A stretch of 5,859 nt of DNA, from contig JAGOBN010000291.1 in assembly GCA_017999235.1 (NCBI GenBank), positions 1 through 5,859 on the forward strand. Reading direction: 5' to 3'. How positions within the stretch are numbered: position 1 is the stretch's first letter; every line of letters begins with the position of its first letter. Below are positions 1 through 5,748 of this stretch, piece after piece. The notes beneath the pieces were generated by a model. It was not told the DNA's origin. It did not search any database and worked only from the letters and a program-made list of their open reading frames with translations. The translations under genes were made by a program, and so were the position numbers. The stretch comes from Anaerolineales bacterium. Its GTDB lineage: Bacteria > Chloroflexota > Anaerolineae > Anaerolineales > UBA6663.

Positions 1-2
1 CG

Positions 3-191
3 CATCAAGCCCAGTATATGTTCGACACGTTTGGCAAATTCCCGGCCACCGTGCCGACGATTTTCTCGCTGATGTATCTCCAAAGCCATCATCTGGATTT
101 GGAATACTACGACAAGTTTTTCCTGCCGGGCGCGTATCTCGGCACTCACGCCGAGCATCTGCGGACCTGGCACGGCTTGGACGAGCGTTAG
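3..191 (+). CDS. C-terminal end of an unrecognised protein (5' truncated)
   Basis: The frame starting at base 3 is open from the window edge to a TAG at 189-191 and gives the last 62 residues of a protein whose start lies upstream. The composition looks truly coding: it is rich in aromatic and His residues, with an FDTFGKFPATVPT segment, then MYLQSHHLDLEYYDKFF, then PGAYLGTHAEHLRTWH near the end. The spaced His residues (an HH pair about 30 residues from the end, then THAEH and WH) are striking and could be ligand or metal contacts, but this is a guess. I do not recognise the family, and too little is visible to assign a function. Frame 2 is also open here but gives an Arg/Ser/Pro-rich translation typical of a GC-rich shadow. 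The gene converges on the SUI1 gene, with 28 nt between their stop codons. Confidence 0.65.
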   Translation, partial: HQAQYMFDTFGKFPATVPTIFSLMYLQSHHLDLEYYDKFFLPGAYLGTHAEHLRTWHGLDER

Positions 192-211
192 CGGGGCCGG
201 CGGGATCCAGG

Positions 212-232
212 GGCCGGGGTTATCCCCCGGCC
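212..232. terminator. GC hairpin between convergent genes, possible U-less terminator
   Basis: A perfect 8-bp inverted repeat, GGCCGGGG (212-219) and CCCCGGCC (225-232), encloses a 5-nt loop. It lies between two convergent genes and covers the stop codon of the minus-strand gene (220-222). No T-run follows on either strand, so it is not a canonical intrinsic terminator. A bidirectional transcription barrier or mRNA 3'-end stabiliser is inferred from its position only. Confidence 0.35.
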
Positions 233-558
233 AGCTTGACCTTGTGCCCCAAGGTCCGCAGCACCTCGGCCAGCTTCTCGCGATCCTGGCTTTGAATCTC
301 AATCACCCCGTTTTTCACGGTCCCGCCCACTCCCAACGCCTGCTTAAGCGTTTTCGCCAGCGCCGCCAAATCCGCCTCCCTCAGCCGGAGACCGCGCAGC
401 ACCGTGACCCCTTTGCCGCCGCGGCCTTGGCTCTCGCGGTGCAAGGCGATGACGGCCGGCCCCGGCGGCGGTTGCGGCGCGCGGACCGGCCGCGGCGGGT
501 CTTTGCGCTGATCCCCGGTTTCAGAAGACCAGACCTTGCGGGAGTTGGTTTTGGACAT
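220..558 (-). CDS. yciH: SUI1/YciH family translation initiation factor-like protein
   Basis: A 112-residue protein of the SUI1 (eIF1-like) fold, close to the length of E. coli YciH (about 108). The N-terminal 40 residues are a basic, Pro-rich tail that includes a YciH-like NSRKVWSSETGD segment. The SUI1 domain follows, with three family hallmarks: GRGGKGVTVLRGL (about 45-57), the stretch around LGVGGTVKNGVIEIQ (about 75-89), and the C-terminal LGHKVKLAGG (103-112). Family members bind the small ribosomal subunit and affect start-site fidelity; the bacterial role is accessory and incompletely defined. The ATG at 556-558 is chosen because an AGGAG (566-570 on the complement) lies 7 nt upstream and the N-terminus matches YciH. 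The same frame stays open upstream to an ATG at 828, but that extension has no family similarity. The gene is transcribed away from the ABC operon. Confidence 0.93.
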   Translation of the reverse strand: MSKTNSRKVWSSETGDQRKDPPRPVRAPQPPPGPAVIALHRESQGRGGKGVTVLRGLRLREADLAALAKTLKQALGVGGTVKNGVIEIQSQDREKLAEVLRTLGHKVKLAGG

Positions 559-873
559 GGAGAGGCTCCTGGCCGCGACGAGGTTTGTCTTGAAGGCGCT
601 GCGCGATACCGGCGTCCCAGAACCACGCGGCCAGCCCGTCTCAAAAAAGTATACCCGAGTCAACCACGCTTCACGGGTCAGGCGAAACCGAACAGCGCCT
701 CCCGCATGAGCGGCCGCAGCCGCTCCAGCCTGTCGGCCGAAACCTGACACCGTCAACCCGAATATATGACAATCAGCACTTTCCAGATCCCCACCGATAC
801 CATAATAGTAAGCGACCGACTCGCACACAACCCAATGCCAGGCCCGCGCCGCTGACAGCGGCCAGAAAGCTGC
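559..873. other. Divergent intergenic region (about 315 bp) with no convincing gene
   Basis: This region separates the 5' ends of the leftward yciH-like gene and the rightward ABC operon, so it should hold promoters for both. Bases 750-840 are clearly more AT-rich than the surroundings. Visible elements are a leftward -35/-10 pair (802-830), an isolated leftward TATACT (complement of 648-653) about 90 nt before the yciH start codon, and a 6-bp hairpin GCCGCT-GAC-AGCGGC (848-862) just before the first permease. A short minus-strand reading frame (about 678-760) ends in an amphipathic-looking RLERLRPLMREALFGFA but has no start codon that would include most of it. I found no tRNA, repeat or mobile-element signature. 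Confidence 0.6.
802..830 (-). promoter_or_regulatory. yciH: Candidate sigma-70-type promoter reading leftward
   Basis: On the minus strand, TTGTGT (complement of 825-830; 3 of 6 to TTGACA) is followed after exactly 17 nt by TATTAT (complement of 802-807; 5 of 6 to TATAAT). Transcription would start near 795 and give a leader of about 235 nt before the yciH-like start codon. It sits in the AT-rich part of the divergent region. The long leader and weak -35 keep confidence low. Confidence 0.3.
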
Positions 874-2007
874 ATGTCCCCTGATTCCCGGTCCCAGACC
901 CGCCCCCGCTTCCTCGGTCAGTTGGATTGGCGCGCCCTCGGCTTCGGCTTATTGTTGCCCAGCCTGGCGGTATTGGCCGCCCTCCTGATTGGCGCGCTGG
1001 TGCTCGGGGTCCTGCAGGTCAACCCCCTGACCGCCTATGCGGCGCTGATTGGCGGCGCGTACGGCAACGCCGCCGGCCTGACCCAGTCCGCGGTTAAGGC
1101 CACGCCCCTGCTCCTGGTCGGGCTGGGCATTGTCATCGCTTTCCGCGCCAACGTCATTAACATCGGTGCGGAAGGCCAGATCATGCTGGGCGCGCTGGCC
1201 ACCACCTGGTTTGCGCTGACCTTTCGCACCTGGCCCAGCTGGGTGCTGATCCCCGGCACCTTGGCGGCCGGCTTCGCGGCCGGCGCGCTGTGGGGCTTTA
1301 TCCCCGGCCTCCTGAAAGCCCGGCTGCGCGTCAATGAAATTCTCAGCACCGTGATGATGAACGCGATCGCCGTGCAGCTCATGAACTTTCTGCTGCGGGA
1401 AGTCCTCATTGATCCCGCCGAAGTGGCGGCCGGCACCTTTATTGCCCAATCCGAGCGGCTGCCGGCCGAGTCCTGGCTGCCCCGCCTGGTGCCGCAGACG
1501 CAGCTGCACGCCGGCGCGATCCTGGCGGTGGTGCTGGCGGTCGGCGTCTACATCTTTTTGTGGCGCACCACCGTGGGCTACCGCATCCGGGCGGTGGGCC
1601 AGAACCCCGACGCTTCGCGCTACGCCGGCATCCCCGTGCCGTTCTATCAGGCGCTGGCCCTGACCCTGGCCGGCGGCTTCGCGGGCTTGGCCGGCGGGAT
1701 TGAGGTGCTGGGCATCCACCACCGGCTGCTGGAAGGCGTCTCCAGCGGCTACGGCTTCACGGGCATCGTCGCGGCCCTGTTTGGCAAATTGCATCCCCTC
1801 GGCCTGGTCCCGGCCGCTTACATCTTCGGCAGTCTGCTGGTCGGCGCCGACAAAATGCAGCGCGCGGTGCAGGTGCCGTCGGCCCTGGTGGATACCCTGT
1901 TGGGCGTGGTGGTGCTGTTCGTCGTCGGCTCGGATTGGTGGGTGCGGCACCGGGCCGCGCGTCAAACCTTCCCCGAGCCGCAGCCGGAGGCCGCCGCCCA
2001 TGAATGA
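874..2007 (+). CDS. ABC transporter permease, BMP/nucleoside importer type (longer subunit)
   Basis: An integral membrane subunit of 377 residues, in the size range of the longer permease of BMP-type importers (compare B. subtilis NupP/YufP). A short cytoplasmic N-terminus is followed by a hydrophobic helix (about 22-48), then several more segments, ending in a hydrophilic tail rich in Pro, Glu and Ala. Family landmarks are NVINIGAEGQIMLGA (93-107), NEILSTVMMN (154-163), the cytoplasmic loop GYRIRAVGQNPDASRYAGI (235-253), which should contact the ATPase, and YGFTGIVAALFGKLHPLG (293-310). It pairs with the next gene to form the translocation channel. The ATG at 874 is the only sensible start: it precedes the whole first helix, and the next ATG would delete two helices. 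Its Shine-Dalgarno is weak (AGAAAG, 865-870), just after a small hairpin (848-862). The gene overlaps the next by 8 nt. First gene of the four-gene operon. Confidence 0.93.
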   Translation: MSPDSRSQTRPRFLGQLDWRALGFGLLLPSLAVLAALLIGALVLGVLQVNPLTAYAALIGGAYGNAAGLTQSAVKATPLLLVGLGIVIAFRANVINIGAEGQIMLGALATTWFALTFRTWPSWVLIPGTLAAGFAAGALWGFIPGLLKARLRVNEILSTVMMNAIAVQLMNFLLREVLIDPAEVAAGTFIAQSERLPAESWLPRLVPQTQLHAGAILAVVLAVGVYIFLWRTTVGYRIRAVGQNPDASRYAGIPVPFYQALALTLAGGFAGLAGGIEVLGIHHRLLEGVSSGYGFTGIVAALFGKLHPLGLVPAAYIFGSLLVGADKMQRAVQVPSALVDTLLGVVVLFVVGSDWWVRHRAARQTFPEPQPEAAAHE

Positions 2008-2932
2008 TTTCTGGTCGCTGCCCACACTCATCGGGATCATGTTCTCGGGCATCCGCCTGGCCACGCCGTACCTCTACGCCGCCGTCGGCGAGACCTTCGC
2101 GCAGCGTTCCGGCGTGGTCAACCTGGGCGTGGACGGCATCATGCTGGTCGGCGCCTACACGGCCTTTTTCATCGCGCTAACCACCGGCAACCTGTGGCTG
2201 GGCCTGCTGGCCGCCGCGGTCGTGGGTCTGTTGACGGGGCTGTTGATGGCCGTCATCAGCGTCACCCTGCAGGCGGAACAAGGGATCAGCGGCATCGGGT
2301 TGTACTTGTTCGGGCTGGGCCTCTCCAGTCTGCTGTTTAAGGCCACCATCGGGACGGTCAAGACCATCATCGGGTTCCAGCCGGTCCCGCTCCCATTTTT
2401 GAGCGACATTCCGGTGCTGGGCGAGATTTTTTTCCGCCACAATTTGCTGGTCTACGGCGCTTTTCTGCTGGTGCCCATCAGCTGGTGGGTGATTGAGAAG
2501 ACCACCTGGGGCCTGAAGGTTCGGGCGGTCGGCCAGCATCCCGCCGCCGCCGACTCGGTCGGCGTCAGTGTGACCGCCGTGCGCTACATCTGCGTGGCCC
2601 TGGGCGGCCTGCTGGCCGGCGTCGCCGGCGCGTCTCTGTCTATCGCGCTGACCAACCTGTTCCAGGAGAATCTGACCGCCGGCCAGGGCTTCATCGCCGT
2701 GGCGCTGGTCTACTTCGGCGGGTGGAGCCCGGTGGGGGTGCTGCGCGGCGCGCTGCTGTTCAGCTTCGTCAACGCCCTGCAATTGTGGATGCAGGTCTTC
2801 AATGTCGATCTGCCGGCCGATGTGGCCGTGATGCTGCCGTATCTGCTGACCATCGCGGCGCTGGCCGTCGCCACCAACCGGGTGCGCCAGCCGGCGGCCC
2901 TCAACAAGCCCTTTGAGCGCGGGGAAGGCTGA
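2000..2932 (+). CDS. ABC transporter permease, BMP/nucleoside importer type (shorter subunit)
   Basis: The second membrane subunit, 310 residues, matches the shorter permease of BMP-type importers (compare B. subtilis NupQ/YufQ). Landmarks: GETFAQRSGVVNLGVDGIML (30-49), the signature of this permease family near the first helices; the cytoplasmic coupling loop WGLKVRAVGQHPAAADSVGV (170-189), parallel to the GYRIRAVGQNP loop of its partner; and GFIAVALVYFGGWSPVG (230-246). The ATG at 2000 lies inside the end of the upstream gene (8-nt overlap, different frame) and is preceded by GGAGG at 1986-1990 with a 9-nt spacer, so the two permeases are very likely translationally coupled for equal dosage. 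The same frame is open for 300 bases further upstream, but that part only shadows the first permease. A GC hairpin (2917-2943) covers the stop codon. Confidence 0.93.
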   Translation: MNDFWSLPTLIGIMFSGIRLATPYLYAAVGETFAQRSGVVNLGVDGIMLVGAYTAFFIALTTGNLWLGLLAAAVVGLLTGLLMAVISVTLQAEQGISGIGLYLFGLGLSSLLFKATIGTVKTIIGFQPVPLPFLSDIPVLGEIFFRHNLLVYGAFLLVPISWWVIEKTTWGLKVRAVGQHPAAADSVGVSVTAVRYICVALGGLLAGVAGASLSIALTNLFQENLTAGQGFIAVALVYFGGWSPVGVLRGALLFSFVNALQLWMQVFNVDLPADVAVMLPYLLTIAALAVATNRVRQPAALNKPFERGEG

Positions 2933-2943
2933 CCGCCCCGCGC
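2917..2943 (+). other. GC hairpin over the permease stop codon, upstream of the lipoprotein gene
   Basis: GCGCGGGG (2917-2924) and CCCCGCGC (2936-2943) form a perfect 8-bp stem with an 11-nt loop that contains the TGA of the second permease (2930-2932). No T-run follows, so full termination is unlikely; the rest of the operon continues 47 nt later. Inference: an intra-operonic RNA stem that may mark a processing boundary before the lipoprotein cistron. Confidence 0.35.
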
Positions 2944-2990
2944 GCCTGTCGGATTTCACTTTTGCACTTGACTCAGGAGACATTGCCCGC

Positions 2991-3992
2991 ATGAAGACTC
3001 GACGCTTGCTTCCCACACTGTTCCTCGCTCTCGCCCTGGTGGCCGCGGCCTGTGCGCCGGCGGCCACGCCCACCCCGGCCGCCGCCGAGAAGTTCCGCGT
3101 GGCGGTGGTGATGCCCAGTGCCATCACCGACGCCGCCTTTAGCCAGTCCATGTTCACGGCCCTCAAGACCATCCAGGCCGAAATGGGCGGCGAAGGCGTC
3201 TTTGAGATCGCCTACTCCGAGAACATGTTCAAGGTGCCGGATGCGGCCGCCGCCATCCGCGACTATGCCACCCAGGGCTATCAGCTGGTCATCGCCCACG
3301 GCTCCCAGTACGGGGCTTCCGTTCAGGAGATCGCGCCCGACTTCCCCAAGACCAGCTTTGCCTGGGGCACCAACGTGGACACCTTCGGCCTGCCGAACGT
3401 GTTCGCCTACACCGCCGCCGCTGAAGAAGGCGGCTATGTGAACGGCGTCCTGGCCGCCAAGCTCACCCAGAGCAAGGTCATCGGCGTCACCGGCCCGGTG
3501 GAAGTGGGCGACGCCAAGACCTACATCCAGGGCTTCACGGCCGGCGTGGCGGCCACCGACCCGAGCATCCAGGTGAACGCCACCTGGACCGGCTCGTTCT
3601 CGGACGTGGCCCTGATGACCGAAGCGGCCAAGACGCACATCGCCGCCGGCGCCGACATCCTGACCGGCTCCTCCCAGTCGGTGGTCGGCTCGATCGGGGC
3701 CGCCCAGGAAAACGGCAAGGTGCTGTGGTTCGGCACCCAGTCCGACCAGTCGGCCCTGGCGCCGGCGCTGGTGGTGGCCAGCCAGGTCTATGACTGGACC
3801 GGCGTGGTCAAAGACATCATCGCCAAGCACAAGGCCGGCACGCTGGGCGGCGAGGCCTTCACCCTGCATCTGGCCAACGACGGGCTGAAGATCGCCTTCA
3901 GCGCCGGCTACACGCTGGCGGCGGAGGCCAAGACCGCGGCCGAGGCCGCCATCGCCGGGATCAAAGACGGCAGCATCAAACCCATTCCTTAA
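2991..3992 (+). CDS. BMP family substrate-binding lipoprotein of an ABC importer
   Basis: A 333-residue extracytoplasmic solute-binding protein of the BMP/PnrA family (Pfam Bmp). Residues 1-20 are a lipoprotein signal peptide (MKTRR, hydrophobic core, then VAAA) with the lipobox Cys at 21. A Thr/Pro/Ala linker (22-33) leads into the periplasmic-binding fold, which opens with FRVAVVMPSAITDAAFSQS (35-53). Other family landmarks are LVIAHGSQYG (99-108), FPKTSFAWGTNVD (118-130), EEGGYVNGVLAAKLTQSKVI (145-164) and the hinge-side GPVEVGDAKTYIQGFTAGV (168-186). Known relatives bind purine nucleosides (PnrA/TmpC, NupN), and some bind other ligands. The opening ITDAAFSQS differs from the NDKSFNQS-like pocket segment of nucleoside binders, so the substrate is open. 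The ATG at 2991 has AGGAGA (2975-2980) 10 nt upstream, the best ribosome site in the operon, consistent with high expression. The frame extends upstream without a plausible start. Confidence 0.93.
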   Translation: MKTRRLLPTLFLALALVAAACAPAATPTPAAAEKFRVAVVMPSAITDAAFSQSMFTALKTIQAEMGGEGVFEIAYSENMFKVPDAAAAIRDYATQGYQLVIAHGSQYGASVQEIAPDFPKTSFAWGTNVDTFGLPNVFAYTAAAEEGGYVNGVLAAKLTQSKVIGVTGPVEVGDAKTYIQGFTAGVAATDPSIQVNATWTGSFSDVALMTEAAKTHIAAGADILTGSSQSVVGSIGAAQENGKVLWFGTQSDQSALAPALVVASQVYDWTGVVKDIIAKHKAGTLGGEAFTLHLANDGLKIAFSAGYTLAAEAKTAAEAAIAGIKDGSIKPIP

Positions 3993-4002
3993 CCCGCCTC
4001 TC

Positions 4003-4041
4003 CCGCGCGCCCGCCCCGCTTAACCTGGGGCGGGCGCGCGG
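4003..4041 (+). other. Strong 15-bp GC hairpin between lipoprotein and ATPase genes
   Basis: Bases 4003-4017 and 4027-4041 are perfect reverse complements (15 bp, all G-C pairs) around a 9-nt loop, GCTTAACCT. The stem begins 10 nt after the lipoprotein stop codon and ends 11 nt before the ATPase ATG. No T-run follows. It could be an attenuator or partial terminator lowering ATPase expression, or a 3' stem that protects the lipoprotein mRNA, as known for binding-protein genes in other operons. Which one applies is inference; the stem itself is directly visible. Confidence 0.6.
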
Positions 4042-4052
4042 TGGTCATCCCC

Positions 4053-5612
4053 ATGTCCAGCGTCGCCACCCCGCCCCGTCTTCAGCAGGTTGCCATGCGC
4101 GGCATTGTCAAACGCTTTCCCGGCGTCTTGGCCAATGCCGGCGTCGATTTCGAGGTGGCGGCCGGCGAAGTGCATGCCCTGCTCGGCGAAAACGGCGCCG
4201 GCAAAAGCACGCTGATGCGCCAGTTGTACGGCCTGTACCAGCCGGACGCGGGCCAGATCCTGGTGGATGGCCGGCCGCAAGTATTCCGCTCGCCGGCGGA
4301 CGCCATCCGCGCCGGCATCGGCATGGTCCATCAGCACTTCATGCTGGTCCCGACCCTGACCGTGGCCGAGAACGTGGCCCTGGGCCTGCCCTCCTCGCGC
4401 GAGCCGCGGCTGGACCTGGATCGTGTGACCGCCCGCATCCGCGACCTGGCGAAAGCGTATGGGTTGAAGGTCGATCCGACGGCTTACATCTGGCAGCTGG
4501 CGGTCGGCGAACAGCAGCGGGTGGAGATTCTCAAGGCCCTTTACCGCGGCGCCAGCCTGCTCATCCTGGACGAACCCACCGCCGTGCTGACCCCGCAAGA
4601 AGTGGATGATCTCTTCGTCACCTTGCGGCGGATGACCAGCGAAGGCCACGCGCTGGTCTTTATCTCCCACAAACTGCACGAAGTCCTGGCCATCAGCCAC
4701 CGCGTGACGGTGCTGCGCGACGGACACGTGGTGGGCGAGCGCGTGACGGCGGCGGTGACGCGGCCGGAACTGGCGCAGTTGATGGTGGGCCGGGAGGTAA
4801 AGCCACTGGCCGCCCAAGCCGTGACCGCCGGCGAGCCGCTGCTCAAGCTGGAGGGCGTGCGGGCGCAGGGCGACCGAGGCGATGAAGTGCTGCGGGGCGT
4901 CAGCCTGGCAGTGCGCGCCGGGGAAATCCTGGGGCTGGCCGGCGTCTCGGGCAACGGCCAGCGCGAGCTGGCTCAGTGTTTGGCCGGCCTCCGCCCGCTG
5001 ACGGCGGGCCAGGTCTGGCTGGCCGGCCAGGACGTGACCCGCGCCACGCCGCGCCAGCGCCTGACCGCCGGCCAGGCGTATGTCCCGGAAGAACGCATGC
5101 GGGACGGCGCCATCCGCGATTTCAGCGTGCAGGACAACGTGTTCCTGCACGACCACACGGCGCCGGCCTACACACGCGGCCCGTTCCTGAATCTGAGCGC
5201 CATGGCGGCGCACGCCCGTACTCTGGTGCAGCGCTTCAACGTCAAGACCCCGTCGCTGGAAACCCCGCTCAAGAACTTGTCCGGCGGCAACATCCAGAAG
5301 CTGATCCTGGCGCGCGAGCTCTCCCGCCAGCCCAAGGTTCTGATCGCCGCCCAGCCGACCCGCGGCGTGGACATCGGCGCCACCGATTACATCCACCAGC
5401 GCCTGCTGGAACAGCGCGCCGCCGGCACCGCCATCCTCCTCATCTCGGAAGACCTGGATGAAATCCAGATCCTGTCGGACCGCATCGCCGTGATCTACGA
5501 AGGCCGGCTGATGGGGATTGTGGCGCGCGGCGAAGCCACGCCCGCGGCCCTCGGCCTGCTGATGGCGGGCGTCCAGCCCGAAGCGCCCGCGGCGGCCGGC
5601 GCTCCCGGATAA
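4053..5612 (+). CDS. ABC transporter ATPase, fused double-domain, BMP/nucleoside importer type
   Basis: The energising subunit, 519 residues with two tandem ATPase domains, as usual for this family (compare B. subtilis NupO/YufO) and for sugar importers of the RbsA type. Domain 1: Walker [10 protein letters not shown] (45-53), Q-loop Gln94 in MVHQHF, signature [11 protein letters not shown] (149-159), Walker [10 protein letters not shown] with Glu174, H-loop His206. Domain 2: degenerate Walker [10 protein letters not shown] (297-305, no Lys), intact signature LSGGNIQKL (409-417), Walker [11 protein letters not shown] with Gln434 in place of the catalytic Glu, and ISEDLDE with Glu466 in place of the switch His. 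These losses are usual in the family and leave one fully competent composite site. The start is uncertain: ATG 4053 keeps the first beta strand but has no clear Shine-Dalgarno; GTG 4041 begins on the last base of the hairpin; ATG 4095 has AGCAGG upstream but trims the first strand. Confidence 0.93.
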   Translation: MSSVATPPRLQQVAMRGIVKRFPGVLANAGVDFEVAAGEVHALLGENGAGKSTLMRQLYGLYQPDAGQILVDGRPQVFRSPADAIRAGIGMVHQHFMLVPTLTVAENVALGLPSSREPRLDLDRVTARIRDLAKAYGLKVDPTAYIWQLAVGEQQRVEILKALYRGASLLILDEPTAVLTPQEVDDLFVTLRRMTSEGHALVFISHKLHEVLAISHRVTVLRDGHVVGERVTAAVTRPELAQLMVGREVKPLAAQAVTAGEPLLKLEGVRAQGDRGDEVLRGVSLAVRAGEILGLAGVSGNGQRELAQCLAGLRPLTAGQVWLAGQDVTRATPRQRLTAGQAYVPEERMRDGAIRDFSVQDNVFLHDHTAPAYTRGPFLNLSAMAAHARTLVQRFNVKTPSLETPLKNLSGGNIQKLILARELSRQPKVLIAAQPTRGVDIGATDYIHQRLLEQRAAGTAILLISEDLDEIQILSDRIAVIYEGRLMGIVARGEATPAALGLLMAGVQPEAPAAAGAPG

Positions 5613-5613
5613 C

Positions 5614-5632
5614 CCGGGCGGCCAGCCGCCGG
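5614..5632 (+). terminator. Weak hairpin just after the ABC operon
   Basis: Directly after the ATPase stop codon, GGCGG (5617-5621) pairs with CCGCC (5626-5630) around a CCAG loop. With one G bulged the stem extends to 8 pairs over 5614-5632. It is followed by ACAAAAAATC, an A-run and not a T-run, so this is at best a U-less terminator or a 3'-end stem. Position supports an operon end; sequence gives modest support. Confidence 0.3.
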
Positions 5633-5656
5633 ACAAAAAATCAACCAGACGGGTAA

Positions 5657-5684
5657 TAGCCAGTTTCTCTAAATCCGGTATACT
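5657..5684 (+). promoter_or_regulatory. Candidate sigma-70-type promoter for the riboswitch-controlled gene
   Basis: TAGCCA (5657-5662; 4 of 6 to TTGACA) and TATACT (5679-5684; 5 of 6 to TATAAT) are separated by 16 nt in a locally AT-richer stretch. A start would be expected near A5691, giving a leader of about 50-60 nt before the SAM-I aptamer. This is the best match to a promoter between the ABC operon and the riboswitch. Confidence 0.4.
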
Positions 5685-5690
5685 TCGTCG

Positions 5691-5718
5691 ACTGCGGACC
5701 GAAATCCGCGGTGGTTTT
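5691..5718 (+). terminator. Hairpin with short T tract: terminator or 5' leader stem
   Basis: Bases 5691-5698 pair with 5705-5712 (8 pairs, one G-U) around a CCGAAA loop, followed by GG and four Ts (5715-5718). Read as an end signal, it would be the more terminator-like of the two structures after the ABC operon. Read with the promoter at 5657-5684, the stem begins exactly where transcription should start and would be a 5'-terminal stem on the riboswitch leader. The two readings conflict, and the sequence alone does not decide. Confidence 0.3.
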
Positions 5719-5748
5719 GACTGATCGTGCCCGCCAATTGAATAGCAG

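Noticed and set aside
648..663. Minus-strand TTGACT (658-663) and TATACT (648-653) as a promoter pair
   Set aside because: Both boxes look good singly, but only 4 nt separate them, so they cannot form one sigma-70 promoter. TATACT alone could still be a -10 box, with no good -35 at 16-18 nt.
244..747. Plus-strand open frame across the yciH-like gene
   Set aside because: An Arg/Pro-rich shadow translation with no recognisable domain, opposite a convincing SUI1 protein.
801..806. CATAAT as a rightward -10 box for the ABC operon
   Set aside because: No acceptable -35 lies 15-19 nt upstream (the ATGACA at 766-771 is 29 nt away). The same AT block fits a leftward promoter better. The operon promoter remains unidentified.
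559..828. N-terminal extension of the yciH-like gene to an ATG at 828
   Set aside because: The extra 90 residues lack family similarity, while ATG 556-558 has AGGAG 7 nt upstream and a YciH-like N-terminus.
949..3869. Long minus-strand open frames opposite the permease and lipoprotein genes (949-2064, 2177-3172, 2973-3869)
   Set aside because: Same low-information antisense composition; the plus-strand genes are well-supported importer components with operon spacing.
5717..5745. TTGACT (5717-5722) as the -35 of the riboswitch transcript
   Set aside because: The 17-nt-spaced -10 would be GAATAG, a poor match, and transcription would start inside the aptamer, cutting off its 5' strand.
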